64,000 bases of DNA from Sinorhizobium fredii USDA 205 (lineage in GTDB: Bacteria > Pseudomonadota > Alphaproteobacteria > Rhizobiales > Rhizobiaceae). The translations under genes and the position numbers were made by a program. Shown here piece by piece: positions 37,017-45,965 of the stretch; position 1 is the first letter of the stretch; each line of letters begins with the position of its first letter. The notes under the pieces were generated by a model. The model worked only from the letters and a program-made list of their open reading frames with translations. It searched no databases and had not been told where the DNA came from. The stretch covers positions 124,001-188,000 of the forward strand of contig NZ_AUTC01000001.1 in NCBI RefSeq assembly GCF_001461695.1. The letters run 5' to 3'.

Positions 37017-37819
37017 TGCGCGCGCTCGCCCGCCTCGTCCTGTTTGCTGTCGCCTTGACGGTCTGCGGGCCGGTGGCGGCGCAGTCGCTCGAGCGGGAAG
37101 TCGGCGACTTCACCGAAAAGCTCGAGATCGGCATCTCGACGGACGAGATTTCCATCACCTCCGACTTCCGCGGCGCCGACCTGACGATCTTCGGCGCCAT
37201 CGACGGCTTCGACGCCGACCTTCTCGCCCAGGGCAAGTACAACATCATCGTCGTGCTCGAAGGGCCGAAGGACAACGCGACGGTGCGCAAGAAGCAGCGT
37301 GTCTTCGGGATCTGGGTCAACACCCAGTCGATGACCTTCGAGCTGGTGCCGGAAGCCTATTCGCTGTCGAGCACGCGTGACATCGCGACGATCGCTCCGC
37401 CGCGCGACATCGCCAATATGGGCATTGGCGTCGATCACATGCGGCTGGTGCCGCTCGGCTTCATCGGCGACGGCAGCAGCCTCGGCGAGTTCCGCAACGC
37501 GTTTCGCCGCATCCGCGAGGAAAGCGGCGTCTACCAGCGCGATCCGGGCGGCGTGCAGTTCATCAGTTCGAGCCTGTTCAAGGCATCGGTCCGCCTGCCG
37601 GCCAATGTCCCGAACGGCATTCATGTGGTGCGCGCCTATCTGTTCCGCGACGGCCTCTTCGTCGCCGCCAAGGCCCTGCCGCTCAGGGTGGTGAAAACCG
37701 GCCTCGAACAGGCGATCACCCGCGCCGCACACGAGCAGCCGCTCATCTACGGCTTTCTTGCCGTGACACTGGCGGTGATCACCGGCTGGGGCGCCAGCCT
37801 GCTTTTCCGCAAGGAGTGA
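37016..37819 (+). CDS. TIGR02186 family protein, secreted and membrane-tethered
   Basis: A 267-residue conserved alphaproteobacterial protein. Residues 1-22 form a signal peptide (..LTVCGPVAAQS), the periplasmic beta-rich body covers about 23-235, and a C-terminal membrane helix lies at 240-262 (LIYGFLAVTLAVITGWGASLLF). It has no known enzyme motif. It is fused in translation to the TauE/SafE gene by a one-base overlap. As I recall the two families often occur together, so it is likely an accessory subunit of that transporter. Confidence 0.8.
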   Translation: MRALARLVLFAVALTVCGPVAAQSLEREVGDFTEKLEIGISTDEISITSDFRGADLTIFGAIDGFDADLLAQGKYNIIVVLEGPKDNATVRKKQRVFGIWVNTQSMTFELVPEAYSLSSTRDIATIAPPRDIANMGIGVDHMRLVPLGFIGDGSSLGEFRNAFRRIREESGVYQRDPGGVQFISSSLFKASVRLPANVPNGIHVVRAYLFRDGLFVAAKALPLRVVKTGLEQAITRAAHEQPLIYGFLAVTLAVITGWGASLLFRKE

Positions 37820-37987
37820 GGGCGGAACTGAGTTGCGCCTGTAACCGGTCTTCGTCGGTGTTGGCGCGTTCCCTTTTGTGCCGTTGGGGTTTAAGAGAGG
37901 CTGAAGATCAGCAATGCCCCTTCTGTCCTGCGCTGAAAGGGCGACGACAACTTCGGGAGGCCGCCTCCCGGAAGCAGAGGAAAGCCC

Positions 37988-38224
37988 ATGAAACCGATTT
38001 TCGTGCAATTGCAATGCGCTCCCGGCCGGACCTACGAGGTTGCCGACGAGATCTACCGCAAGGAAATCGTCTCGGAGATGTATTCGACGAGCGGTGACTA
38101 CGACCTGCTTCTGAAGATCTATGTCGAGGAAGGCCAGGACATCGGCAAGTTCATCAACGACAATATCGCCAGCGTGCCGGGCATTTCCCGTTCGCTGACG
38201 ACGCTCACCTTCAACGCGTTCTAA
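37988..38224 (+). CDS. Stand-alone Lrp/AsnC ligand-binding (RAM) domain protein
   Basis: A 78-residue protein equal to the effector-binding domain of Lrp/AsnC regulators (MKPIFVQLQCAPGRTYEVADEIY..VSEMYSTSGDYDLLLKIYVEE), with no helix-turn-helix. Such small proteins can bind amino acids, form rings, and mix with full-length Lrp proteins. Its stop overlaps the convergent pdeM stop by 4 bp. Confidence 0.88.
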   Translation: MKPIFVQLQCAPGRTYEVADEIYRKEIVSEMYSTSGDYDLLLKIYVEEGQDIGKFINDNIASVPGISRSLTTLTFNAF

Positions 38225-38946
38225 CCCAACAGGTTGGCGAAGCGCACCGAATAGATGCGGTCGCGGCCGAGCATATGGGCGACGAGCCGCTCGCGCTCGA
38301 AAAGGCCGCTCATGGCGCGGTGCCGGAGATCGAGCCCGCCGGTGGTGACGCCGAAGGCCGGCATCAGCAGCCGTTTGCCGTCCGTTGCGAAACAGGCGCG
38401 CCGGATGGACCTTTCCCGGCGCCGGACCGTTGCCGACGGATGCAGATGGCCGGCGATTTCGCCGAGGCCGTCCGCCATGGACGGCTCATGGCGAAAGACC
38501 AGCCCCGCATGTCGGAGTTCGTCCATCGATGCGCCGGGCAGACTCGGGGCGCCATCCGGGTCATGGTTGCCGTTGATCCAGATCCAGTCGCGGCCGCGGG
38601 CCATCAAGGCGATCATCTGGCGGAAGGTCTCAGGCATCGCCGCTGAGCCGCGCCGGTCATGAAAATTGTCGCCAAGGCTGATCACCGTTGCGGGATCGTG
38701 CCGCGCGACGATCGCCTCGAGGATGCGCAAGGTCGCCAGCGTGTCATAGGGCGGCAGCATCATGCCGCGCCGGGCGAAGGCGGAGCCTTTTTCGAGGTGG
38801 AGGTCGGACACCACCAGCGTCCGGGTCTCGGGCAGAAAGAGACCGCCGAGCGCATCACAGATGGCGGCCACACCGTTGACCGTCGTGTGCGCCTGGAAGA
38901 AGGCGCTTGTCGCGGTAGCCGATGTCGCGTGAATGAGCCGGTGCAT
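38221..38946 (-). CDS. pdeM: Ligase-associated DNA damage response endonuclease PdeM
   Basis: A 241-residue calcineurin-like metallophosphoesterase. Metal-ligand motifs are VVSDLHLEKGSAFARRG, VISLGDNFHD, WIWINGNHD and the later GHLHPS. It belongs to the PdeM group that accompanies DEXH helicases, ATP-dependent ligase and an exonuclease in DNA repair clusters, and here only the helicase is beside it. ATG 38946 (MHRLIHAT) was chosen over the longer frame to 39042, which runs into a REP-like palindrome. Confidence 0.88.
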   Translation of the reverse strand: MHRLIHATSATATSAFFQAHTTVNGVAAICDALGGLFLPETRTLVVSDLHLEKGSAFARRGMMLPPYDTLATLRILEAIVARHDPATVISLGDNFHDRRGSAAMPETFRQMIALMARGRDWIWINGNHDPDGAPSLPGASMDELRHAGLVFRHEPSMADGLGEIAGHLHPSATVRRRERSIRRACFATDGKRLLMPAFGVTTGGLDLRHRAMSGLFERERLVAHMLGRDRIYSVRFANLLG

Positions 38947-38988
38947 GGTCACACGGATATTCTCAGGGGCGACGCGCCCAGCCCTGCA

Positions 38989-39022
38989 CCCCCCTCTGGC
39001 CTGCCCCCCACAAGGGGGGAGA
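38989..39022 (+). repeat. REP-like palindromic element, family 1, copy A
   Basis: CCCCCTCTGGCC, a shortened middle, then CACAAGGGGGGAGAT. It is an incomplete copy (about 9 bp missing in the middle) of the element at 39111-39152, in opposite orientation. Elements of this sequence type are common between genes in Rhizobiales. Confidence 0.7.
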
Positions 39023-39110
39023 TCGGCCCGCGGCGAGCCCAACGCTCCAATAGAAATCGTCGCATACTCTGGACACGTTCCGAGGAGTGCGTCGCGCGTG
39101 CCGCATGTGT

Positions 39111-39152
39111 TCTCCCCCCTTGTGGGGGAGATGGCCGGTAGGCCAGAGGGGG
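39111..39152 (-). repeat. REP-like palindromic element, family 1, copy B
   Basis: On the minus strand it reads CCCCCCTCTGGCCTACC, then GGCCATCTCCCCCACAAGG and GGGGAGA. Together with copy A it fills most of the 260 bp between the helicase stop (39207) and the pdeM start (38946), where the two inverted copies could pair into a long hairpin in the shared transcript. Confidence 0.7.
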
Positions 39153-39206
39153 GTAGAGCGGCGGCATCCCGCCCGGAACGTCCACAATCTCTCTCACACC
39201 GCTCTC

Positions 39207-41800
39207 CTATTCACCCGCAGTATGCCCGATCCCCATCGCCTCAATGATCAGTTCATCGGCGGCTTCTGTCAGCAGGAAGTCGTGGGCCTCTCCATGAACC
39301 GATTCCCGGCCGATCTCCAGCATGACCGGAACGGCGAGCGGCGAGATACGATCGAGCCGGCGATGGGTGATGTGTCCCTTGATTCGCTTGAGCATAGAAC
39401 CGAGGCGGCCAATGTCCAAAAGTCCTGTCGCCGCGTCGTGGCGCGTTGCTTCCAGGAGGATGTGGTCGGGCTCGTGCATCCGCAATACGTCGTAAATGAG
39501 GTCGGCGGAAACCGTGACCTGTCGACCGGTTTTTTCCTTGCCCGGGTGGCGCTGGTCAATCAATCCGGCAATCACTGCGCAGGTCCGAAAGGTCCGCTTC
39601 AGCAGGAAGGATTCGTTCAGCCAGGCCTCCAGGTCATCGCCGAGCATGTCCTCGTCGAAAAGCTGCGCAAGCGATGGGGTCCGCGCCCGGAATGCTGCGC
39701 CCATGTCGTCGAGCGCCCAGATGCCGAGCGAATAGTCGGTCGCGACGAAGCCGAGCGGCTTCAGGCCGGCCCGGTCGAGGCGGCGGGTGAGCAGCTGCCG
39801 AGCGTCTGGTGGGCGAGCCGCCCCTCGAAGGCATAGGTGACCATGTAGTGGCGGCTGCCGCGCGGGAAGGTCTCGATCAGCAGCTCGTCCTCGCGCGGCA
39901 GCATCGAGACGTCGCCCTGCAGCGCCAGCCAGTCGCGCACCTGGTCCGGCAGCGAGGCACGGCGCGCCGGGTCGGCTAGCATCTTTCTGACCTGCGCGGC
40001 CAGATAGGTGGAGAGCGGAAACTTGCCGCCGGCATAGCTCGGCACCTTGGGGTCGAAGGAAAAGGCCTGCGAAACGAGACACTCGCTTTCGCGGATGCCC
40101 TCGAAGCGCAGCACCTTGCCGGAAAAAAGAAACGTGTCGCCCGGCGACAGCATTTCGAGGAAGTACTCCTCCACCTTGCCGAGCGACATGCCGCCGCGGC
40201 CGAGCGAGCCACGTGCGTTCCGCTTCACCATGCGCACGTTCAGCATCGGCGATTCGACGATCGTGCCGACATTCAGCCGGTATTGCTGCGCGACCATCGG
40301 ATTCGAAACCCGCCACAGCCCTTCCTTGGTCTTGCGGATGCGGGCGTAGCGCTCATAGGTGCGAAGCGCGTAGCCGCCGGTCGCGACGAGGTCGATGACC
40401 CGCTCGAACGTCTCCCAGGTGAGATCGGCATAGGGAGCCGCGCTGGTGATCTCGTCATAAAGCTGCAGCGCGTCGAAGGGCTTCGCGCAGGCCATGCCGA
40501 GCACGTGCTGCGCCAGTACGTCGAGCGCACCCTTGCCGACCGGCGGCGTATCCTGCGCGCCGACATAATTGGCGTCGAGCGCCGCCTGGCATTCCATCAC
40601 CTCAAAACGGTTGGCCGGAACGAGGATCGCCCGGCTCGGCTCGTCCATGCGGTGGTTGGCGCGGCCGATGCGCTGCGCGAGCCGGCTTGCCCCTTTCGGG
40701 GCGCCGACATGGACGACCAGGTCGACGTCGCCCCAGTCGATACCGAGATCGAGCGTCGAGGTGGCGACGACGGCGCGCAGCCGGTTGTCGGCCATCGCGG
40801 CCTCGACCTTGCGGCGCTGGGCGACGTCGAGCGAGCCATGGTGCAGCGCGATCGGCAAGTTGTCGTCATTGATCGTCCAGAGCGCCTGGAAGAGCATCTC
40901 CGCCTGGCTGCGCGTGTTGACGAAGAGCAGCGTCGTGCCGTGCGCCTTGATTGCCGCATAGATATCCGGGATCGCATAACGGGCCGAGTGCCCGGCCCAG
41001 GGCACGTGGCTCTCGGCGCGCAGAATGGAGATTTCGGGTTTTGCCCCGCCGGATACGGTGATCAATCCGGCATGGCTCTCCTCGTCCGGGGGCTGGCCAA
41101 CCAGCCAGCGCTGCAGCTCCATCGGCTCGGATACCGTCGCCGAAAGGCCGATCGTCTGCAGGCCCGGCGCCAGGCGGCGCAGCCGCGCCAACCCGAGGGC
41201 GAGCAGATGGCCGCGCTTCGAGGTGACGAGCGAATGCAGCTCGTCGAGCACGACATAGCGCAGATCCTTGAAGAAGCGCTCCGTCTCGCCATCGGCGACG
41301 AGCAGCGCAAGCTGCTCAGGCGTGGTCAGCAGCAGGTCGGGCGGGCTTAGCTTCTGGCGTTGCCTCTTGCCCTGCGGCGTGTCGCCGGTGCGGTTTTCGA
41401 TCCGCACCGGCAGGCCCATTTCATTGACCGGTTTCGTCAGGTTGCGCTCGATATCGACGGCGAGCGCCTTGAGCGGCGAAATATAGAGCGTGTGAATGCC
41501 GACGAAGGCGGAGCCGGGCGGGATCCTGCCGCGCCGGGTGACATCGACCAGCGACGGCAGGAAGCCGGCAAGCGTCTTGCCCGCCCCCGTCGGCGCGATC
41601 AGCAAGGTGCTTTGCCCGGCTTCGGCCCGTGACAGGAGTTCCAGCTGGTGGGCGCGCGGCCGCCAGCCCTTTTCGGCGAACCATCGCAGAAAGGGCGCCG
41701 GCAACGTCAGGGCGTCGCTTTCCGGCAATGGGGAATCGATCCTGTCCACGGGGAACAAAGGTAGATCAAACGTTGCAAAAGAGAAGCCCGCAGGTCTCAT
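39207..41800 (-). pseudogene. Ligase-associated DEXH-box helicase (Lhr-type), broken by a one-base frameshift
   Basis: The intact protein would have about 864 residues. It begins MRPAGFSFATFDLP (ATG 41800) and has Walker A APTGAGKT near residue 57, the DELH box (VVLDELHSL), SAT motif (GLSATVSEP), helicase-C motifs (HHGSLDVAQRR, VVATSTLDLGIDWGDVD, QRIGRANHR) and the Lhr-specific C-terminal region. The frame fails after ..GRLAHQTLG at about 39797, where the reading turns to SCSPAASTGPA and stops at 39761. The homologous sequence resumes in the next frame with LLTRRLDRAGLKPLG and runs to 39207. Adding one base (GGCAGCTG to GGCATGCTG, restoring Met) repairs it, and 2594+1 nt equals 865 codons. 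It could be a real mutation or a sequencing error. The truncated product would still hold the whole helicase core. Confidence 0.88.
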
Positions 41801-41870
41801 GCTCGCAATTGCCCTCACGCTGGGCCTGTCGAAGCAAGCGGGGAGAGGGACAGGGCGGCGCGGCACACCC

Positions 41871-41918
41871 CTTCGCCCCGCTTGCGGGGAGAAGGTCGCG
41901 GCAGCGGGATGAGCGGGG
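41871..41918 (-). repeat. REP-like element, family 2, copy A
   Basis: CTTCGCCCCGCTTGCGGGGAGAAGGT followed by a GGCAG..GGATGAG tail. CCCCGC and GCGGGG form the palindrome. The same element occurs at 48752-48800. A second half-copy (AAGCAAGCGGGGAGAGGG) lies just left at 41832-41849. It sits between the helicase start and the YitT gene. Confidence 0.7.
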
Positions 41919-41954
41919 GGTCGCTTTCGTACTGTGCCGCTCCCCGGCGAAACG

Positions 41955-42590
41955 TTAGAATGCAATGTAACGGTCGGCGCGGTGGTTGATTGCCACGAAG
42001 AGGTTGAGGACGAGCGCGCCGAGCACCGACCAGAGAACGACCCGGGGCGTCGTGACCGCAAACGCAACGGCAAGGACCACCATGTCGATCGCGAGCTGCA
42101 CGAGGCCGGCACGGATGCCGAAGCGCTCCTGCAGATAGACGCCCAGAATGCCGACGCCGCCGAGGCTGGCGCGGTGGCGGTAGAGCGCCAGAACGCCGTA
42201 TCCCAGCAACAATCCGCCGAGAAGGGCAGCCCAGCCGGGATGAATCTGTTCGATCTCGAACAGTCGCGACTGCACGTCGGTCAGGAACGAGGTGAGGCCG
42301 ATGGCAATGAAGGTCTTGATGGTGAAGGCGCGACCCAGCCGCTTCAGCGACAGGTAGAAGAACGGCAGGTTCAGCAGGAAGAAGGCGAGGCCGAAATTCA
42401 CACCGGTCGCATAGTGCAGCAGGAAGGCGACGCCGGCGGTGCTTCCGGTCAGCAGTCCGGCGCTGGCGAGGAAGTAGAGCCCGAGGGCTGCGACGAGGCT
42501 GCCGGAAAAGACGCCCTGCACATCCTCGATCGGCGTATGCCGATTGGGGCTGGTATTCCAGAGACCGAAAACGCTGCTCGTCTGTGCCAT
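41955..42590 (-). CDS. YitT family membrane protein
   Basis: A 211-residue membrane protein of the YitT/DUF161 family with five or six hydrophobic segments (GSLVAALGLYFLASAGLLTGSTAGVAFLLHY near the N-terminus). The GSTAG motif in the first pair of helices is typical. Its function is unknown in bacteria. ATG 42590 (MAQTSSVFGLW) has GGGAGTTC upstream, and the open frame to 42644 lacks a site. Confidence 0.82.
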   Translation of the reverse strand: MAQTSSVFGLWNTSPNRHTPIEDVQGVFSGSLVAALGLYFLASAGLLTGSTAGVAFLLHYATGVNFGLAFFLLNLPFFYLSLKRLGRAFTIKTFIAIGLTSFLTDVQSRLFEIEQIHPGWAALLGGLLLGYGVLALYRHRASLGGVGILGVYLQERFGIRAGLVQLAIDMVVLAVAFAVTTPRVVLWSVLGALVLNLFVAINHRADRYIAF

Positions 42591-42694
42591 GGCGAACTCC
42601 CGTGAAGAGCTCCACCATTTGCTGCGGCGCACAAACAGAATCAAGGAAAATATGTAAGCAATACTGACCTATTTTCGCATGTCAGAATTGCGTT

Positions 42695-43633
42695 TCACGC
42701 AGGCTTGCGGGCGAGAAACAGGATGCCCGCAATCGGCATCCCGGCATCCATGCGAATGATGGTCCGTTCGATGGCGATCGCCGACAGCCCGAACTCAGCA
42801 CAGAGCGACGCGACATAGGATTCCGAATGCGCGTAGCGCAGCGACGGACGGAGTACGAAACCGTCCGTATCCGCCGCGTCCTCGACGGAGAAGGCGAACA
42901 GCCCGCCCGGCGCCAGAAGCCGGTCTGCGATGACGAAGGCGCTTTCGAGACCGCCGAGATACATCAGCACGTCCGCAGCGCTGACGAGATCGGCGCGTCG
43001 CTCCGCGAGTTCGCCGAAGATGCCGCAATCGTCCGGCGACAACGACAGGTCCGCCTGGCCCAGCCTATCGTAGAGCGCTTTGCCTTCCGCCTTGGCCAGC
43101 ATGTTGGCCGAGAGATCGAAGCCCTCGAGGAAATCCGCCCTGTGGCGAATGCGCTCGCCGAAGAGCCCGGTGCCGCAGCCGAGATCGGTGACATGGCGAA
43201 AATCTTGACCACCGGTCGCCCGGTCGATCAGCGCCGCCAGCTTTTCCGGGACGCTGTAGTCGAGCTTCTCGACGAGGGCCTGATCGAAGCGCTCGGCATA
43301 GTCGTCGAAGAGCCGCGCCACATAGGTGCTCGGCGGCTGCTCCGGCATGGCGCTGGCGCCGAGCAGCGCCAGTTTCAGGCTGGCCCCGAAAATATCCTCG
43401 GGGTTGAGGCGAAGCGTGTTGCGCAAGGCCGCGACGGCCGCCTCTTTTCGGCCTGATTTCTCCTCATAGTCCGCCAGCCGGAACCAGCCGGCTGCCCAGT
43501 TCGGCACGAGCTCCAGCGCCTGGGCCATGAGTTCGGCGGCGCCCTGGTGGTCGCCGCTTTCGGCGAGCATCTTGGCGTAATCGGCGCGGCGATCGGCGAT
43601 CAGATCGCCGGAGGAGAGCTGGTGAGTGGTCAT
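42695..43633 (-). CDS. TPR-containing SAM-dependent methyltransferase
   Basis: A 312-residue protein. An N-terminal tetratricopeptide pair (about residues 15-85, RADYAKMLAESGDHQGAAELMAQALEL, then AAVAALRNTLRLNPED) is followed by a class I methyltransferase domain with motif I VTDLGCGTGLFGERIR (near 160) and GFDLSANMLAKAE. The substrate is unknown. The start is uncertain, because ATG 43633 has no clear Shine-Dalgarno and a TTG at 43684 is the alternative. Confidence 0.83.
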   Translation of the reverse strand: MTTHQLSSGDLIADRRADYAKMLAESGDHQGAAELMAQALELVPNWAAGWFRLADYEEKSGRKEAAVAALRNTLRLNPEDIFGASLKLALLGASAMPEQPPSTYVARLFDDYAERFDQALVEKLDYSVPEKLAALIDRATGGQDFRHVTDLGCGTGLFGERIRHRADFLEGFDLSANMLAKAEGKALYDRLGQADLSLSPDDCGIFGELAERRADLVSAADVLMYLGGLESAFVIADRLLAPGGLFAFSVEDAADTDGFVLRPSLRYAHSESYVASLCAEFGLSAIAIERTIIRMDAGMPIAGILFLARKPA

Positions 43634-43777
43634 AGGGGCGGCAGGTTGGGTTGCGACGGACGCTTCTGGCGCCGGACGCGGCAAAACACAAGCGGAATCT
43701 GAAAGACTGCATTTCGCGCGGCTTGCGGCCCCTGGCGGAGCGGCTTATGTGATGGGAAACAGGAGAATTATTCGCTG

Positions 43778-44044
43778 ATGTCGGACGGCGTAAACAAATT
43801 TCTCGGCGATTCACCGCTGCGCGTGCTCGTCAAGCTCGTTGTCGTGTCGATCCTCGTCGGCTTCGTCATGACCGTCTTCGACTGGCGTCCCTTGGACCTT
43901 CTCGACGGTATCCGCGACTTTGTCGTCGACCTCTGGCGCACCGGCTTTGCGGCGCTTGGGCGCGTCGGCGATTACCTGCTGCTCGGCGCTGCCGTGGTCA
44001 TTCCTGCCTTCATCATCCTACGTCTCCTCAGCTATCGACGGTAA
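43778..44044 (+). CDS. Small two-helix membrane protein (DUF6460-like)
   Basis: An 88-residue protein with two hydrophobic segments (VLVKLVVVSILVGFVMTVF and YLLLGAAVVIPAFIILRLL). The linking region contains DWRPLDLLDGI. Found in many alphaproteobacteria with no known role, and the family number is from memory. It is followed 2 bp later by the CAP lipoprotein gene, so the two are probably co-transcribed. Confidence 0.75.
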   Translation: MSDGVNKFLGDSPLRVLVKLVVVSILVGFVMTVFDWRPLDLLDGIRDFVVDLWRTGFAALGRVGDYLLLGAAVVIPAFIILRLLSYRR

Positions 44045-44046
44045 GC

Positions 44047-44550
44047 ATGCAGGACCAGTTCTTTCTTCCCCGCAGACGGCTTGTTCTGTCCGCCGGTGCC
44101 GTGATTTCCCTCGGGCTTATCGCCGGCTGCTCGACGTCCGGCCTCCTTTCTCCCGACGACGGCACGGGGAGCGACCAGACCGAGGCGACGCTCGGCTATG
44201 TCAACACGCTGCGCAAGGGCAAGGGGCTTGCGACCCTCGAGCGCGACCCCGCCGCGTCGGTTGCCGCGATGCATCAGGCCGCCCGCATGGCGCGCGTCGG
44301 CAAGATGAAGCACAACATCGGCTGGCGCGACGATTTCGCCGATCGGATGAAGGGCGACGGCGTTACCCTTCCGGCTGCCGAGAACATCGCCATGGGCCAG
44401 GATAACGCCGAGCGGGCCTATGAAGCCTGGTTCAATTCGCCGAAGCACCTCGAAAACATGCTCGGCCGCTATCGCGGCCTTGGCGTGGCGGTGGCGCAAA
44501 ATACCGCTTCCGGAAATCGGCCGTTTTGGGCCATGGTGCTCTCCGGCTGA
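44047..44550 (+). CDS. CAP (SCP/PR1)-domain lipoprotein
   Basis: A 167-residue protein. The signal (PRRRLVLSAGAVISLGLIAGC) ends in a lipobox with Cys28, and the RR pair before it hints at Tat export. The CAP domain follows, with LGYVNTLRKGKGL, MHQAARMARVGKMKHN, the ENIAMG motif and NSPKHLENML. CAP proteins occur in the envelope with mostly unknown roles. It lies 2 bp after the small membrane protein gene. Confidence 0.85.
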   Translation: MQDQFFLPRRRLVLSAGAVISLGLIAGCSTSGLLSPDDGTGSDQTEATLGYVNTLRKGKGLATLERDPAASVAAMHQAARMARVGKMKHNIGWRDDFADRMKGDGVTLPAAENIAMGQDNAERAYEAWFNSPKHLENMLGRYRGLGVAVAQNTASGNRPFWAMVLSG

Positions 44551-44597
44551 GTTGATTCCCAAGATGGCCTTGCGGAAACGGCCGCAGGGCACTGAAG

Positions 44598-45965
44598 ATG
44601 ACTGCCATGGAAGGCCTTGAGCGCGAAAGGCTTGCCCGCGAAGCGGGTCCTTTTGACGTCACCAACCGGCTGATCCTCTCGATCGCCCTGCCGATGACGC
44701 TCGGGTTTTTGACGACGCCGCTGCTCGGCCTCGTCGACACCGGCGTCGTCGGCAGGCTCGGCCGGGCCGAGATGCTGGCCGGCCTCGCCATCGGCGCCGT
44801 CCTGTTCGATCTGATCTTCACCACCTTCAATTTCCTGCGCGCTTCGACCACCGGCCTCGTCGCACAGGCCTATGGCCGCGGCGACCGGCGCGAGCAGCAG
44901 GCGGTGTTCTGGCGCTCGCTCGTGATCGCGCTCTTCTGCGGGGTCGCCATCGTCCTCCTGTCGCCGCTTCTGCTGGCACTCGGCCTGTGGCTGATGGCGC
45001 CGGAGGCGGAAGTCGCCACAGTGACGCGCACCTATTTCCTTTACCGCATGCTCTCCGGCCCGGCGGCGCTCGCCAACTATGCGATCCTCGGCTTTGTTCT
45101 CGGCCGTGGCGAAGGCACGCTCGGGCTGCTGCTGCAAACGCTCATCAACGGCATCAACATCGTGCTTGCCATCCTCTTCGGCCTTGTCCTCGGATGGGGC
45201 GTTGCCGGTGTCGCGATCGCTACGGTGACGGGGGAGGTGGCCGGCGCCGTGGCAGGCTTCGCCATCGTCTACGGACGTTTCGACAAGCGGGACGCGCCGG
45301 GCTGGGCAACGATCTTCGCCGGCGACCGGCTCAAGGCGCTGTTCGGGCTCAACCGCGACATCATGATCCGTTCCTTCGTGCTGCTCGCCGCCTTCACGCT
45401 GATGACCCGTATCGGCTCGTCCCTGGGGCCGGTGACGCTCGCGGCCAATGCCGTGCTGATGACCATTTTCCTTGTCGCCGGCTATTATCTCGATGGCCTT
45501 GCCAATGCGGCCGAGCAACTGACCGGACGCTCGATCGGCGCTGCCTATCGCCCCGCCTTCGATCGTGCCCTGCGCATGACGGCTCTCTGGGCTCTGGGCC
45601 TCGCCCTGCTGACGACGATCGCTTTCCTCGCCTTCGGCAATGCGCTCGTCGATCTGCTGACCACGGCGCCGGAGGTGCGGGCGCTCGCCTATGAATATAT
45701 GCCCTGGGCGGCGGTGACGGCGCTCACCGGCGCGATGGCCTTCCTGATGGACGGCGTCTTCATCGGCGCCACCTGGTCGCGCGACATGCGCAACATGATG
45801 CTCGCCGCCTTCGTCGTTTACGGCGCGGCACTCGCATTTCTCGTGCCCACCTTCGGCAATCACGGCCTATGGGCGGGGCTCAACCTGTTCCTGCTGCTGC
45901 GCGGCCTGTTCCTGGTACTGCTGCTGCCGCGGCGCGCCGCTCAGACGTTCCGCCCGGCCCAGTAG
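44598..45965 (+). CDS. MATE family efflux transporter
   Basis: A 455-residue membrane protein with twelve predicted hydrophobic segments in two related halves, and family motifs LPMTLGFLTTPLLGLVDTGVVGRLG and DGLANAAEQLTGRSIGA. It is of the DinF-like MATE group, which couples drug or metabolite export to proton or sodium entry. The 3' end overlaps the convergent pyrD by 25 bp. Confidence 0.9.
   Translation: MTAMEGLERERLAREAGPFDVTNRLILSIALPMTLGFLTTPLLGLVDTGVVGRLGRAEMLAGLAIGAVLFDLIFTTFNFLRASTTGLVAQAYGRGDRREQQAVFWRSLVIALFCGVAIVLLSPLLLALGLWLMAPEAEVATVTRTYFLYRMLSGPAALANYAILGFVLGRGEGTLGLLLQTLINGINIVLAILFGLVLGWGVAGVAIATVTGEVAGAVAGFAIVYGRFDKRDAPGWATIFAGDRLKALFGLNRDIMIRSFVLLAAFTLMTRIGSSLGPVTLAANAVLMTIFLVAGYYLDGLANAAEQLTGRSIGAAYRPAFDRALRMTALWALGLALLTTIAFLAFGNALVDLLTTAPEVRALAYEYMPWAAVTALTGAMAFLMDGVFIGATWSRDMRNMMLAAFVVYGAALAFLVPTFGNHGLWAGLNLFLLLRGLFLVLLLPRRAAQTFRPAQ

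Noticed and set aside
41801..42112. N-terminal extension of the helicase frame
   Set aside because: It runs through a REP element and into the YitT gene. The family-like sequence begins at MRPAGFSF (41800).
44469..45863. Open frame of 464 codons opposite the MATE gene
   Set aside because: Composition is highly charged and repetitive, the antisense of a membrane protein. No motif or ribosome site.
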